64,000 nt of DNA from Pterois miles (GCA_947000775.1 CAMQGK010000147.1:3180501-3244500); one strand, 5' to 3'; numbered from the stretch's first letter, positions 1 through 13,330 are shown. A program made the numbers and translations. Notes: generated by a model not told the origin, from the sequence alone.

Positions 1-1318
1 ACATGGTTACCAGTAGCTCCATCTGGTAACAACAATGACAGCAAAAAATGTTATGATGATACGTTATTTATCAAGTTAAAAATACCAAATATTTACTGGC
101 TTTTTGGACACAAATACATTTTCTCTTTCCGTTTCCCTGCAAACTAAATGCTTTTTAGTTTAACAAATCTTACCTCAAGGTCCTCTCACTAGCATTTTCC
201 AGGAGCATCTTATGGTTTTCATCATAGGATGGGATTGAACTTTTTAAGTTGACCAAAATAGCAATTTGTACGTATGACTGAGCTCCAGTAACGTCTGATG
301 GGCATGCGTCATTTCATAATGCTGTGTTCACACCGAGAGTGAAGCTAATATTTGCCTTGCTTTAATCACACGCTGTCAATTGTGTTTATTGATGCTAAAT
401 ATGCCGGCGAAGAGGCGCTTGTCTCCATAGGTACCAAAAACTTCTCTTTCCACCATGTCCACCATCAAGCATGGAAGAAATAACCACTGTTGCTGCTTTA
501 TTATAAAGTGATGCCGAAATCACTATATAATAATGCAGATTTGTAAAAAGTCTGAAGTGATGCTATGTCAGGTCAAATCCAAACAACTTTAAAAATGCTT
601 GTTTTCTGAGTGGAGATTGGGCAGATCAGCGCCAGGCTCAAGATAAAGTCATCTAGGTATAAATACGGCAGCGACGTCGTCGTTTCTACCGCAGACAGTC
701 TGTGGTTTCTACAGAGTTATATCTGGTCTCTGTACAGATTTGATATACTATCGTAGCTCAGGGTGACCACAGACAGCTACAACATTTATTACCTCCATTT
801 CTGATTAAACAACATCAGGACGTCAGTGACGACAGGAGGACAATCAACACAGCGTCAGACGAATTTCTTGATTGAGTTGAAATATTTTGACTCCCGTGAA
901 TATGTGAATGCTGCGAATTTCACATGTTTGCTTTGCCCTGCACCATCTTCATGTGACCGAATGATGATTTAGGAGACAATCATAAAGTGTGAACTAATTT
1001 CCAAACTATATTACACCCATAGCAAACTGGAGCCTTATACTTCTACTCTCAAAGCATCATTGGTGTTACAGTGTTGTCAGCCATTGCCTGGTATGAATGT
1101 TGCCATTGCTACCACATTGCATTGTGGGATATTTATGCTGGTATAGAGTCCAGTGTTTGCATACTGTAATATTTCACTGGAAACAGAATGTAATTCACAT
1201 GCTATTTCTTTAATACTAAGGTTTTCTCATTCACTGTTTCAGCATACTAACTAGGATGTTAGTATGGAGTTCCAGCACAACCAAAACAAGGCAGACGTGC
1301 GCATGGCGTACATACGCC
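1..1318. other. Intergenic, no gene recognised
   Basis: AT-rich DNA with stops in all frames. Nothing that I can support as coding, RNA or a named repeat. Confidence 0.6.
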
Positions 1319-1690
1319 TGGACTTCCAACCTACGTAAGACACAACTAGACCACGCCGTCAACAATCACACCAAATTAACCTCAAAGGTTAAACACTTTT
1401 CAAGTTCTGCTCCGGATAAAAAATAGAAGTTGAAAAAGTCACAGTTTTTGGCCTAAGTTTCAACAATTTTGGGCACCCTGGACTTCTAACCCCAAAAAGG
1501 CAGAAGTCGACCACACCGTCAACCGTCACACCAAATCTAAAGTTCCTACATTAAATAGTTTTCAAGTTCTGATCCAGAAACAAAATTGAAGTTGGAAAAA
1601 AAACAGTTTGGGCTAAAATTTAAAAAAATTACGGGCATCCTGGACTTTTTATCCCCAAAAGGCAAAAAAAAAAAAACCTCCTCAACTATG
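1319..1690. repeat. Imperfect tandem repeat, about 164-bp unit, two and a bit copies
   Basis: The stretch from 1319 (gacttccaacctacg...) recurs from 1483 (gacttctaacccc...) and starts a third time near 1642. Shared blocks include gaccac(g/a)ccgtcaac, cacaccaaat and ttttcaagttct. The copies have drifted, so the array is old. Confidence 0.75.
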
Positions 1691-3340
1691 TTGTCGCAGG
1701 GGTATAACTAAATATGTAATAGATTAATTGATCATTTAGAGGAATCCTAAATAAAACAATCTGATGTCTGCTGGGCTACACACCTCTGAACTGTTGTGAT
1801 TCCAAACTTTTGTTTTCACTTTTATGTTGACTGAAGGTTTACGTGGCCCACTATGTGCTGGGAAAAATTTATGAGACCATTTTAAAGCCCACTGTATCAT
1901 TTCAAAGGCCACGGCTTCTTTTGATAACCAGCCTGCCTACCTACAGCTAGGTAAGGTTGTTTCAGACGTCCCTGGAACATTGTTCTGTACTAATAGAGTC
2001 CACCAGCAGCCGGCCATGGTCCTGAACTTTTAACACGCCTGTCCAACATTCGTCTTTGGCTTTCCATAGCAACCCCCCTTTTCCCAGGACAGAGAGTCCC
2101 TCCCCCAAGGGTGTTTAAAGGGAGTACAGGGGAAAGGGGAGCAGATTTAGGGGGAGCGGTCTTAAGAAAAAGGGCGTTTCTAGGGAAACTGAGAGCTCAC
2201 TGTTCTCCAAGAGCTTTCATGGTTGCCACTTGGCAACAGTCAGCTGTCGGTATTTCAAAACGCTGCTTTTCACGCTTGCCTGCGTGCCACGAAAAGCCAC
2301 ACACACTCACACACAAAGTGAGAAAAAAACGTGACTGGTCACCACAGCAGATGCCTCTGGTATTGTTGCCTCTGGAGTCAAAAGCCAAAGCTCATAGCTG
2401 CCTGACGTCATTTAAAGGATATTCAATTTCAAGCGCGCTTCTCAAGTCCATTCATTTCAAATCATAATCCAGGATGAATGGCCACCTGTCTGTCTGCAGC
2501 CATGCAATGCAAAAAACAATTCAGCTAGAGCAAAAGCCTTTTCACACCGATTACCAGTCCCTGAGTCGGTTTCAAAATCAACATATTAAAAAACAAACAA
2601 AACGCTTGACTGAACTTCAAGATAACGTCAGAGTTTATTTTCAGAGGAAGTGGTTTGGATGCCTGGACGCTCGAGGTTATCCTCCAGATGGTGGACACTC
2701 CCTTTCCAGCCACACCCACTCACCTGTCCTTCCTCTGTAAACACCAGCTGTTCTCTAACAGGGGAGGAGACCATCATCCTCCTCTTCCTCTCCTCTCCAC
2801 TTTCCCTTCTCTCCTTGAGGTAAACTTCACCCTTCTAACCCCCGCTTCTCCCTCACAATCCTCCTCTCTGGTTGGCTGGTCTTTTCAGCCTCCTGTTTAA
2901 CAAAAGAAACAAAGGGAGGCAGGGCCACTTTCCCTCTTTCTCCCCCTGCCGAGAGAAGACGGGGGGGGGGTACAAGACCTGCAGACCACCCCCTTCCTAA
3001 GCTGCAGAGACCGAGCTCAGCAAAAAGTATCCACAAGCAAAACTCTTTACACCGACACATGCAGATATCATGCAAACAGCATTTCACAGCATCTCTGTGT
3101 GCAGGAATGTGCAGATGCAGACAGTAAAAGAAACCACCTATTTATTTTGTCTGCTGCCACGTTGTTTACACATTCTGGATCACTTTTCTAAAAACTGAGG
3201 CGTGCACAGTCAAGCCCCAAGTGAACGAAAAAATGTGGAGTGATAGCCCACTTATTGCATAACGAGGCAGAAATGCATATAGAAATGAAAAAAGGAAAAG
3301 ACTTCAGAAATAATCACATCTGGGGGAATAAATAAGGGGT
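1691..3340. other. Intergenic; short open frames only
   Basis: Open frames up to 118 codons exist at 2111-2467 and 2474-2740, but their conceptual products show no domain, no splice logic and no compositional signal. The part at 2040-3000 has a mixed, non-repetitive composition and could hold regulatory DNA. Nothing more can be said. Confidence 0.5.
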
Positions 3341-3344
3341 GAAA

Positions 3345-3680
3345 TGCAAAGGGAAAATCATTCATAAACAAATAAATAAAATTAAAATATACATTTAAAA
3401 ATAAATAAAAATACATTTAAAAGTAAATAAAAACAAATGCAAAAATAAATTAAAAAAAAACGCAAAAAATAAATAGCAGATGCAAAAATAAATAAATGAA
3501 TAAAAGCGAAAATTAAACAGTAAATGAATAAATTAATTACAACAAAGATGAATAATAAAACAAATAAAGCAGCAAATTAACAGAAATATCAACTTATATC
3601 ACATTTTATCAATTAATTAATAGCAAAATTTATTTTTAATATTTTTTTGCTATATTTAAATGGCATTTATTTATTTATTT
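3345..3680. repeat. A-rich (AAATAAAT)-type low-complexity tract
   Basis: Long run of AAATAAATAAAA, then TTTATTTATTT at the 3' end, typical of low-complexity expansion or an old poly(A)-ended retroposon. Confidence 0.75.
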
Positions 3681-4659
3681 TTTTATTTTGGTGGGTTTCC
3701 TCCTCCATACTTCTAAAGCTGTGAAACCAAGTTGGAGTTTCAGATGCTGGGAGTCAGGATGTTTTCTGGGGTTGAGCGTCTCGCGAATGGAGCGTGAAAA
3801 ATTGTCAGATATGCAACAAGCGACGTCACTCTATCACACAGAGACAGTGATACTGATCAACTGTCAGTTACTGTCGGCTTTAGTCGATGCTGACCAGTGA
3901 AAACAGGTTGGAGATGCGCCAGACTTTGCATAAGTAAGAGTCATGTCGCTTTGCCTGTTGACTAACACAATGAGCAGGTTAGGATATCTTCACTGGAAAA
4001 CACTAAAACTATCTGATGTTCGCTCTTTCACATCACGTCCACTTAGGAAGCGGTGTGAAACTTAGGTCAGGGTGGAGGAAGTGATTCAACACAAGGACCT
4101 CATAAGTACAGAAGAACAGCGATGTGTGCACTCCCTCCACCCTCGCCTTCCCCAGGCGGCGCTCTCATCTTCTCATCGCCAGCGCTGTGACAAAGCTCCT
4201 CTCAGCCATGTCACCTTATCTCGCTAGCCGGGCCTCCACCTCCGAGGGCCGTCCACAAACGGCTGCTTCAGCTCCGCAGACAGATGATACGGCAGTATGG
4301 GTATGCATGAATGCAGGCACGAGGGAATACTGAGAAAATGAGAGCTGTGGTGCCCGGAGCGATGGATTCTGGAGAGGAAGGATAGGTAGTAATTGCTGGA
4401 GAGTGAGTGATGTATGGAGGCTACAGAAGGATGTGAGGGAGAAAGAGACACTGAGGAAGAGAAATCAGATCCGATCATGCTAAATGCCCTCTGGTAGAAG
4501 AGAGTGGTGAGGTGAGAGGAGCCGGGGAGTTTTACCATATTCTCAATGTGATGCAATACAGATGTACAGCTGTCTGTTTATGGCTTTGTTTCAATTATCA
4601 CAACTTTTAAGCATTAAAAGTGCTCCGGCTCTCACTTACAGACCAAATTACACTTGGTC

Positions 4660-4990
4660 GCAAAGTGCAACAGGGCTGGACGACACGCCTATCTCCTAAC
4701 TCCATCACAATACTTGGGTACTGATTCAATAAATAATATGAATTTTCAGTATTGCGATTTGATATTATGATTTATTGTGATTTTTGTTAACCATTTCAAA
4801 ACTAGACCATGGGAACAAGTTGAATCAGACACTTCTCTCCTCCAACCTTTAATACTTTCTGAGGTTTGCTTTGGTCGACGGATACGGAAAGGATATTACA
4901 TCACATTACCCAGACTACAACAATAAAAGCGGTAACTTCCTTCTACCTCCACATAGACTCAATTGATGCAAATACTTTGATTATAGCGAG
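4660..4990 (+). repeat. Dispersed MITE-like element, copy 1
   Basis: Starts near gggctggacgacacgcctatc. The segments aaaactagaccatggg, acccagactacaacaataaa and cttccttctacctccac recur with few changes at 10,600-11,450. Family copies also lie at 28,427-28,630. The gggctgg start and palindromic biology suggest a non-autonomous DNA transposon, but the ends are not well resolved. Confidence 0.6.
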
Positions 4991-5589
4991 TATGCGAGGA
5001 AATAAACAAAGCCACGTGCACATCTGCTGTCTGCGTCCATTTCTGGACTCACGTCCATGACATTTTCTGTGCAGAAAATAAACCAGACTTCTACTTTCCG
5101 GACACTCAAAATAACTCCTTCAGCTCAGTTTCCTCGCTCACCAAACCACGACCTTTAAATACTACATCCCTGTTTCCTCTCACGTCTATTGGGTACTGCA
5201 AAACATAGAGGACGGGATGCTTTCCACGCAGAATCTTCCAATATCAGCGCTAATATGACACCTGATTTCCAGTACTCTCATACCCACAAAAACAGTTTCA
5301 TTCCTAACAAAAACCTGACTAAATAATGTCCTGTACACTTTTACACACTTGAGTTTTCATATGCAACTCTAAACATTTTTCATTCTAATTCATGTTTAAC
5401 ATGCAAACCCCTTAAAGTCTAATGTAAGTCAATGATATTAGTGAGTAAACGAGTTGTAGCTGTAGATCAGTTGAAGCTCAGGAGGCATACTGTGCTGTGG
5501 GGGTAAACCATCACATCACGTGTACTCCTGCTTCAACACTGACCTCAGGCAAACACACCGGCTTCATTCATGTCTGAACAATTGTAGAG

Positions 5590-5618
5590 CAAACACACAC
5601 ACACACACACACACACAT
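5590..5618. repeat. (CA)n microsatellite
   Basis: About 14 uninterrupted CA units. Confidence 0.95.
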
Positions 5619-5734
5619 ACACAACATGAGCTGCATGTGGTGGAGGCATGAAGAGTTAATAATTCACACCCGCACAGAGCACTTCACTCTCTGCTTCAAA
5701 GAGATTTCAACACTCAAATCTACTCTACAATCCA

Positions 5735-6060
5735 CAGCACTGCATATATATCTGGGTCCCCATTTACATATCTGAATAATGAAGAGGCTACCCGGTCTAA
5801 TTAAATCCTCAGAGAGGAGCGTTCTCGTTATCAAAGAAAATCCTTAAAAAAATTAAGGCTCTGCTGATTCAGATAATGGACACAGAGAGCGGAGCTTCAT
5901 CCTGTCCAGCTCGGGGCTCGGATATGTAACATTCACTGTAAGCAATATGCAGAGAGAGCCCAGTAAATGTGACCAGTCAAGTTTCCAGGCACTGCTCATA
6001 TCAGTGCCCACACAAAGACAGGAAACCATCATGTATTCATGGCGCTGCTGTGACTTCTTG
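5735..6060. promoter_or_regulatory. Candidate conserved non-coding element
   Basis: Non-repetitive sequence rich in homeobox-, GATA- and POU-like cores (catttacatatctgaataat, ctaattaaatcctc, gttatcaaagaa, gattcagataatgg) without recognisable repeat features. Its texture resembles vertebrate developmental enhancers, but conservation cannot be tested here. Confidence 0.3.
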
Positions 6061-6344
6061 GGAATTTCTTCAAAATCCGCCTGAAACTCTACATCAATAT
6101 GCAAAAAAAAACACCCCTCTAAGCTGTCTTTTATTTTTATCTCAATGTTTTTATTTGAGTTGTTGTGATACTGACACCAATATCAGAAATGCTTCCAATA
6201 ATACTCAAAATTCATATTGTAAAGGATGCCAGTCTATGCACCGATTTGATGCCATAATTTATTAACCCAGAAAAAAGGAGCTGTAGCTTGTAGCCTCGTA
6301 GCATTTCATCGCCAACAAATAAACTGCAGCAGCTGCTAACATAG

Positions 6345-6346
<2 letters not shown>

Positions 6347-6388
<42 letters not shown>
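6347..6388. repeat. (CA)n microsatellite
   Basis: About 21 CA units just upstream of the minisatellite array. Confidence 0.95.
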
Positions 6389-6391
<3 letters not shown>

Positions 6392-6477
6392 GTCAGACAA
6401 TCACTGTCATTAATCCGGACAGACACACAGCTGACAACCTGCTAAACTGAATTGAATGTGGTGGAGACTTTTACTGA

Positions 6478-7015
6478 GAAGTAGTAACTTCTGACGGTGA
6501 ACTGGAGACAGTGAACGCAGCACCTTGGCTGCTGCAGTAACTTTCCTGATGGTGAACTGGAGACAGTGAACGCAGCACCGTGGCTGTTACATTAACTCTG
6601 ACGGTGAACTGGTGACAGTGAACGCAGCCCCGTGGCTGATACAGTAACTCTGATGGTGAACTGGAGACAGTGAATGCAGCACTGTGGCTGCTACAGTAAC
6701 TCTCCTGATGGTGAACTGGGGACAGTGAACGCAGCACCATGGCTGCTACAGTAACTCTCCTGATGGTGAACTGGAGACAGTGAACGCAGCACCGTGGCTG
6801 TTACATTAACTCTGACGGTGAACTGGTGACAGTGAACGCAGCCCCGTGGCTGATACAGTAACTCTAATGGTGAACTGGAGACAGTGAATGCAGCACTGTG
6901 GCTGCTACAGTAACTCTCCTGATGGTGAACTGGGGACAGTGAACGCAGCACCATGGCTGCTACAGTAACTCTCCTGATGGTGAACTGGAGACAGTGAACG
7001 CAGCACCATGGCTGC
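6478..7015. repeat. Minisatellite, ~54-bp unit with 214-bp higher-order repeat
   Basis: About ten copies of a 53-56 bp unit (gatggtgaactggagacagtg, aacgcagcaccgtggctgct, acagtaactctcct). A block of four variant units at 6547 is repeated at 6761, giving a 214-bp higher-order period. Open frames on the minus strand here are repeat artefacts. Confidence 0.92.
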
Positions 7016-7984
7016 TTGTTTGTTGTTGTGCTTCATTTCTCATGCAGATTACCATCTAGCTGACATTTGTATATTTATTACATGAATACAAAGTAATGAA
7101 ACGGACCAAGCCAGAGAGCAAGTGGTCCATGAGGCAACGTATCATGGGAGTAAAATAAAAAAAAAAAAAACATTGAATTCAGTATTGTACATACTCACTG
7201 TACAATACTGGAGAAATACAATTTACTGAGCATCGAGAATTTCAGATTATTTTCAAATTTGTGCCTTGTTGATAAATGTCTAAATGGTTTGGCCCCTCCT
7301 CCACCGTGTGATTTAGTTGCATTCTTGCTCAGTAGATTGTGATAAAGATTGAACCGTACAACTTCACCGCACTGCATTTGGACCATCAGCTTTTTCTGTA
7401 AAGCCACAAATCAGTAAAACAACCTGCCTGACGACGTGAGGAGCTGCAGCTCTATCAGCATTTTCAAACCCAACTTAAAACGGCTGTGAAACGCTGCTCA
7501 GCCGTGTACTCGCTGACCTCTAATTCTGCTCCATGGTCTTCATGACTTGCTTTTACTTGACAAGCGTACGTTGTGATGTGCTGTTGTGTGCAGCTTGTGT
7601 GGTTTGTATGTTCTTTCTTGTGTAACTCTGCAGTATGTTTCTCTGTGTTGTCCAGCCAAGGGACTACAGATGTGAATCAACTTAAAGCTATAGTCTGGTA
7701 CGGTGCATCAAAAGGTGACATTTATGTTTTTAACTGTACATGGTCCCTTTCAAATAAATAGATAAAGAAATGAATAGTGAAAAAGTGAAAAAAAAAGTGA
7801 ATTATTTAAACAGCATTTATATAGAAATGATTCTGTTCCAAGCTTTCTGATTTCTATAAGTGGTCGATCACTATAACCATGATCACTGTCGGCTAGAGCT
7901 TAACCGATAACCGACCCTTGTCAACCGATTATTACCTGTTAACCGACAAAATTTGTGCCTCGTATGCATCAGTGCGCATACGAC
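7016..7984. other. Spacer between inverted minisatellite arrays
   Basis: No coding gene. It contains (7890-7960) a short palindromic stretch with repeated ccgata/ccgatt (taaccgataaccgac), of the kind found in non-autonomous transposon ends. Confidence 0.5.
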
Positions 7985-8245
7985 AGTGCTGCGTTCACTG
8001 TCTCCCAGTTCACCGTCAGGAGAGGTACTGTAGCAGCCACGGTGCTGCGTTTACTGTCTCCCAGTTCACCGTCAGGAGAGGTACTGTAGCAGCCACGGTG
8101 CTGCGTTCACTGTCTCCCAGTTCACCGTCAGGAGAGTTACTGTAGCAGCCACGGTGCTGCGTTCACTGTCTCCAGTTCACCGTCAGGAGAGCTACTGTAG
8201 CAGCCACGGTGCTGCGTTCACTGTCTCCAGTTCACCGTCAGGAGA
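7985..8245. repeat. Second array of the same minisatellite, inverted
   Basis: About five copies of the reverse complement of the 6478-7015 unit (gtgctgcgttcactgtctcc, cagttcaccgtcaggagag, ctactgtagcagccacg). A flanking 24-bp sequence (6283-6306) is also inverted at 8266-8289, so both arrays appear to belong to one inverted element of about 2 kb. Confidence 0.9.
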
Positions 8246-8290
8246 GACAGTGGTTATTCGGTGAATAAATGCTACGAGGCTACAAGCTAC

Positions 8291-10475
8291 TCTGCTGGAA
8301 GTCCAGAGCCAACTTCCTGTATCTGCTCCGGCTCTCTCTTAAGGTGGACTCTTAAGGTGGACCAGCTTTTCCCCTTAACGTGACGAGATGCTCCTCTGAG
8401 TTTTCTCAGCTTTTTAATGAATTATTATTTCTTCTAACCAAAATTACCAATTTTATTTAATAATGTATTCCAACATCTTCAAATAACACACAATAACCAA
8501 CGCTTAGATATGCAAACTGCAGAGTAGGCTATATTTAAGGCCTGCTATGTTGAGGGGTCCTACGGCAGTGGTGGTATCTAGCAGGAGGGGTACCTCGTAT
8601 CAGGTTCAGTGCCAGTCTTTTATCCCCCCGATCAGGGTTTGCACCACAGGCATATTGTCCCTAATCTTGGTGCATCTGTTGGCTCACAAAGCCCCATTAA
8701 ACAGCCAGACCACTCTGATAAGGTTACTGACTTAATGCTCAGGGACGTAATTAAATTGAGTATTTAATCTGGCCATGGGAGAGGAGGCGCCCTCGACCCC
8801 CACTGGGCAAGCAGAGCATTCACATGTCGAGTCGAATAACTTGTACTTGGCTCCCCTTTGGAATGACTGTGCTCTCCAACAGGCGAGATAAAAGAGGGAT
8901 GTTCAGTATCGTTTCCTGTCAGCTGACTTCGCCTGACAGTTAAAACTTCTGTTAAAACGTCAGTGAAATTAATCATTAGGAACGTATCTACATTCAGGAG
9001 GAACGGTCTCAAAATATTTCCCCATATTTAAACAATATCGCGTCTCCCCTCTCTATACTATGATTGGCTTTTCACCCTGCCTTCACCTAATGTGTTTGTT
9101 TTAAAACGTCATTTTAAAAATCAAATCTCCGTCAAGACAAGGGTTTTAGAGCTGTTTCAGAATTAATCTCCAGGCACATCTCCGGTACCTGCCGGTGTAA
9201 ACAGGAAGCAGCACTGGACACGGGATTTGATGTAAAGTGCTCAAAATAACAGCTTCCCTCCTGTGCATGTAAGCAGTAGTATCATTATAAAAGGCAGAAT
9301 TTAACTGTGCAACAGCTGCTAGCAGAGACAGTAAGGTCAGCAACGCTTGTGACTCGTTATCCATGTTGAATTAATCACTGGTGGGCGGTCGTGTCTAGAA
9401 GAGAGGCAGCACATTGGGGAAACTCTAGTGAGATGGGTAAGGTTTGGCATTGACCGTCAATAGTTAAGGTTAGGATAGGTCGTCCGGCAGCGAGTGTCAC
9501 GAAAGATTTTTGCAAGTTTCTGCAAATCTCAGATCAGATTTTGCAATATTACCTTTTGACATGACCCTGGTGGTGGAGGCTGCTGCTGTTTGTTTTCTTC
9601 ACGTGATGGGGCGTGACGAATCAGGGAAGGACATGTCATGACTGGTAAGACCCAATCGAGAAGCCAACGTTGGCGTCTGCGTCGTCCTTTTCAAAGGTTT
9701 CTGTTTCCGTCCATCCAGAATAAAATGCAACCCTGGAGGCTTAAACACTAAACTGGGTCAGTAGCATTTCCATTTTAGGGGCTCGAAAACGTCAGAGTAG
9801 TGTTGACGCGAGACTTAAATGTAGTAAAAGTTATTTGTTTTAAGATAAAAATGTCAGTGTGGATGCAGCCTTACTATTCTCTATATGTGACTTGGCACCT
9901 AGCTGTCCTGGCTGCAGTGTTCAAAGGTATTCAATCAACGCCCAAACTGACGATCTGCTGCTGTCAGTCACAGTTCATCAAACCTTCAGTCCATCCTTGA
10001 TTCCCCCCCCACCTGTTCATCACCAGAGCAACAGCATCAACCACATAACAGACGCCAACAAGGACAAATCACGACAGTGTTCCCTCTTTGGCAACATTTG
10101 CCGTCACTTCAGCTGATGACAACGGTTGACTCAAGTCTGTATTAAGGATGTTTGTTTGGTTTGAAGTGGTGGCGATGATGGCGGTTTTGACACCGCGTGC
10201 TTCCTGCGGTCCCTCCAGCTGCCAGACTGAGAAAACAAGAGCCGTCGACACCCAACCCCCGTTCACCTTTTGACCTTTGGCACCTCGACTGTGACAGAAT
10301 TAGTGAGGTGAATGCTGTTTACTGGAGAGGCTCTTCACCTCCTCTGACATCTGTAAAGTTGGTTGCTACTTATTAGTCACATGAAATTACTTACATGCAA
10401 AAATGTTTAGTTCATCATTGAGAAATTAAAAAACTGAAATGTTAACAATTAAAGTCGTCGCTTTAAAAAGAAAAT
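8291..10475. other. Intergenic, no gene recognised
   Basis: A minus-strand open frame at 9146-9364 (MDNESQALLTLLSLLAAVAQ...) is followed by unrelated sequence and stops, and I could not assign it. The rest shows nothing recognisable. Confidence 0.5.
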
Positions 10476-11470
10476 TATCGAGCTGGATGATACGTCTATT
10501 CCCCGATTCGATGCCATCATGACACTTGGGTGCAGATTTGATATGTTTTGTGGTTAAAAATTAAGATTTATTGTGATTTTGTTAACTTTTTTTAAAACTA
10601 GACCACGGGGAAAAGTTGAATCATACATTTCCAGGGGCTTTTACTTTGGAAAATCTCTAATTAAATACAGTAAAATGTTTTATTTTCAGCATATATGTAG
10701 TCAGAGACGTCCTGAAGTCAAATATATCAGGATCCTTGTCAGGATTTATTCATTACATTTTTTCCAGCAAACCAAAAATCAAAGAATAAGGACATTTCCC
10801 TCACAGATTAGTGATACTTTCTTTTTACTGTATAAGGGTCACGTAATGTTTTATACTTCTGCTGAATATAATCCATCAGTCTGATTTCCATAGATGTATT
10901 TTGTAGATCCAGTTCCCTTTGTTAACACCTTATTTTGAAAAGCAGACATAGTCCCAGGTGTCTACTTCCTCTAACTTCTCCAAGGTGGTCTCTAGCTCTC
11001 CATCAGCTCCGTTCTCTTTATCCATCCATGGTCAGCTCCATCGGGGCCGTCTGAATGCATTTAACATAAATGTCAGTATATGGTGCTCTACAGTCGTAGC
11101 GTCGGCCCGTTGGACCACTGAGACGAGAGCGACGGCCGGCCGGACCGCACGTTACCGTCGTGCGATGACGTTTCCCATCTGTGACGGAGTTAGCGTGCAG
11201 CTTTAGCCATGATGTCTAGCTCTGCTTTTCCAAAGTGTTTCCCTCCTTTACTGGATGTGTAGTGTTTACCAGGCTGGATTTAACATGGAGGGTGGAGGTC
11301 GGATCCAAGCCGACCCTCCGATGTTTAATACTTCCTCGTTGTGGCTCGTTGCGGTTTGTTTTGATTGACAAATCTATAGGGAACGGATATGACGTCACGT
11401 TACTCAGACTACAACAATAAAAGTGGTAACTTCCTTCTACTTCCACATTGAAGCAAATGAATATTTATAT
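10476..11470 (+). repeat. Dispersed MITE-like element, copy 2 (longer)
   Basis: Shares its left part with 4700-4850 (aaaactagaccac(g)gggaa), its right end with 4866-4960 (actacaacaataaaagtggtaac), and a central 200-bp block (11,200-11,385, gtttccctcctttactgga) with 28,430-28,620. The three together show one family with internally deleted members. Confidence 0.65.
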
Positions 11471-11579
11471 ATTTATTTATTTATTTTAATCACGATACAA
11501 AGGTAAATTGATTTTTTTCCCCACCTCTTCTCAGCTTTCTGGGTCAATACAGCAGCACTGAGGAATTTGCTCTAATCGA

Positions 11580-11655
11580 CTACAGTTAAGAAAGAAAGAA
11601 AGAAATAAAGAAAGATATTCCTTTATTAGTCCCACAGTGGGGAAATTCAGTTACC
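11580..11655 (+). repeat. SINE tail fragment
   Basis: (AAGA)n followed by ttcctttattagtcccacag and tggggaaattc, the conserved tail of a common teleost retroposon family. Confidence 0.6.
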
Positions 11656-12340
11656 AGACTTTATAAGTCGTGTTATTCCACAGACACAACACACAGCAGA
11701 GGAAAATAACCAGCTGGCCTCGAAATTTGTCTTTGTCATTTTCCTTGAAATGCCAGAAAGGTTTTTGTTTCTTGAAAGTTTTCCAAACTAAAATTAAACA
11801 ACAATTTATCCTTTCACCGATCTGGCACCTGAGAAAAAAACTGCATTTTTTCCCCATCTCAGGTCACCGCAGGTCAAGTCTTAAAAGGGTCAAATGTTCA
11901 CACCATCATGATGGCATTTATACACAGGGTCAAAGGTCATTTTACAAGTCCAGACAGCTCTGGTGTCTGACTTTATCCAGGTACAAGTACAAGACGGTGC
12001 TACTAGTTCTGCTCGGGGGGAAATGAAAACATGGGCTCCACTTAAGTCTCAGAAACTCCACTTAAACATCCTTTCTAGACACAAACACTCATAATCTGAC
12101 ATGAACCACAACTTTAACTTAAGGGCACAAAGAAACGCTTCACTCATTGTTGTAACAAAGCTGCAGCCCTCAAGAGAGAATCTGATTTGGGTCCAGCACA
12201 TAATTTACCATGTTACATTGCTCCAAACGCTGTTAAAAATCACTTAATCCCCAAAACGCTGTTGGTCTTACATGTTTAAACAAATACTTGCAAGGATTAA
12301 CCATGCAGAGTTGCAATATTTAAAACTAAATGGCATTAAA

Positions 12341-13190
12341 GGGATAGTTCAGGTGTTTTGCTGCGCGGTTGTGTGAGGTGCTTATCCATAGTCAGTGAAT
12401 TACCTACAGTAGATGACGGTCGACACACCTCTAGTTTGGAGAAACTGACCGGAGTTATTTTATGGAGGTAAATTAATGTACTGCTGTGGACTGGGGCAGC
12501 AGGAAAACATATTTCAGATGCCTAACAAATAATTCAGTAAAACAAAATAACAAAATAAAATAATCAGTTTAAGTGTACGCTATATTTAGAAGATTTTCAC
12601 CGTTTTAGCCTCAATAAGACAGTCTGTGTTTCAGGAAGCTGAAGCTGTTGTCTATGCTCTCACTAAAGCCACCAGAAAACAGTAATTTAACCTTGCAGTA
12701 CACTGAGTTTCTGATCTACCGCTGCCTCTGTCAGTTAGTTTGTATTAGCGTGTGACTGTGGTGAATTCAAACTAACCAAAGGCACACAATGACACAAACA
12801 AACTAACCGATCAGGGCAGCAGTACACCAGCAACCCACATGTTCTGCAAGGTAAAATTACAGTTTTTCTCAATGGAGTTTGGTGGCTGTGGCGAGAACAT
12901 ACAACGGCTTCAGTTTGCCATCAGAAAGGGCTGTGTGAGAGCAAGGTAAAGCGGTGAAAATATCTAAATATAACGTACACTTAAACTGATATTTTTTAGG
13001 TGGCCATTTCTTTTAGGTGTCTAAAATCCATCCACAGCTGTACATCACTTTGCTGCTGTGCAGTAACTCCTGTCTGCCTCCAAACTGGGGGTCGTGTTGA
13101 CCATCATCTGCTGTAGGTAATACACTGACTATGGATAAGTACCTCATACAACCCTGCTTCAAAACACCAGAACTAACACTTTAGTGTTTT
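12341..13190. repeat. Large palindromic MITE
   Basis: The left end (agggatagttcaggtgtttt) and right end (aaaacaccagaactaacact) are inverted copies, as are inner segments (tggagg..., cttatccatagtcagtgaatta against taatacactgactatggataag; tagaagattttcaccg against cggtgaaaatatctaa). The whole 850 bp could fold into a hairpin. Fragments of the family lie at 36,901-37,170 and 52,550-52,950. Confidence 0.75.
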
Positions 13191-13329
13191 ATCACACAAA
13201 ACCAAAAAATACATGTGAAAAACCTGAAAATGAGCATCAGTGTAGAAGTGCAGACAATCACAAAGAATTAAACCCTACCAGGGCACACCCTAGTTCTCCC
13301 AATGCTACCAGCAATCTAAAATAAATGAG

Positions 13330-13330
13330 C

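Noticed and set aside
6471..6954. Minus-strand open frames with repeating SPVHHQESYCSS
   Set aside because: Translation of the 54-bp minisatellite; no start context, splice sites or family match.
6478..7015. CRISPR-like direct repeats
   Set aside because: Units are contiguous and diverged, with no unique spacers, in a vertebrate genome. It is a minisatellite.
9146..9364. Minus-strand 72-codon frame (MDNESQALL...) as a transposase N-terminus
   Set aside because: Briefly resembled a Harbinger-type N-terminus, but no following core domain or inverted ends were found.
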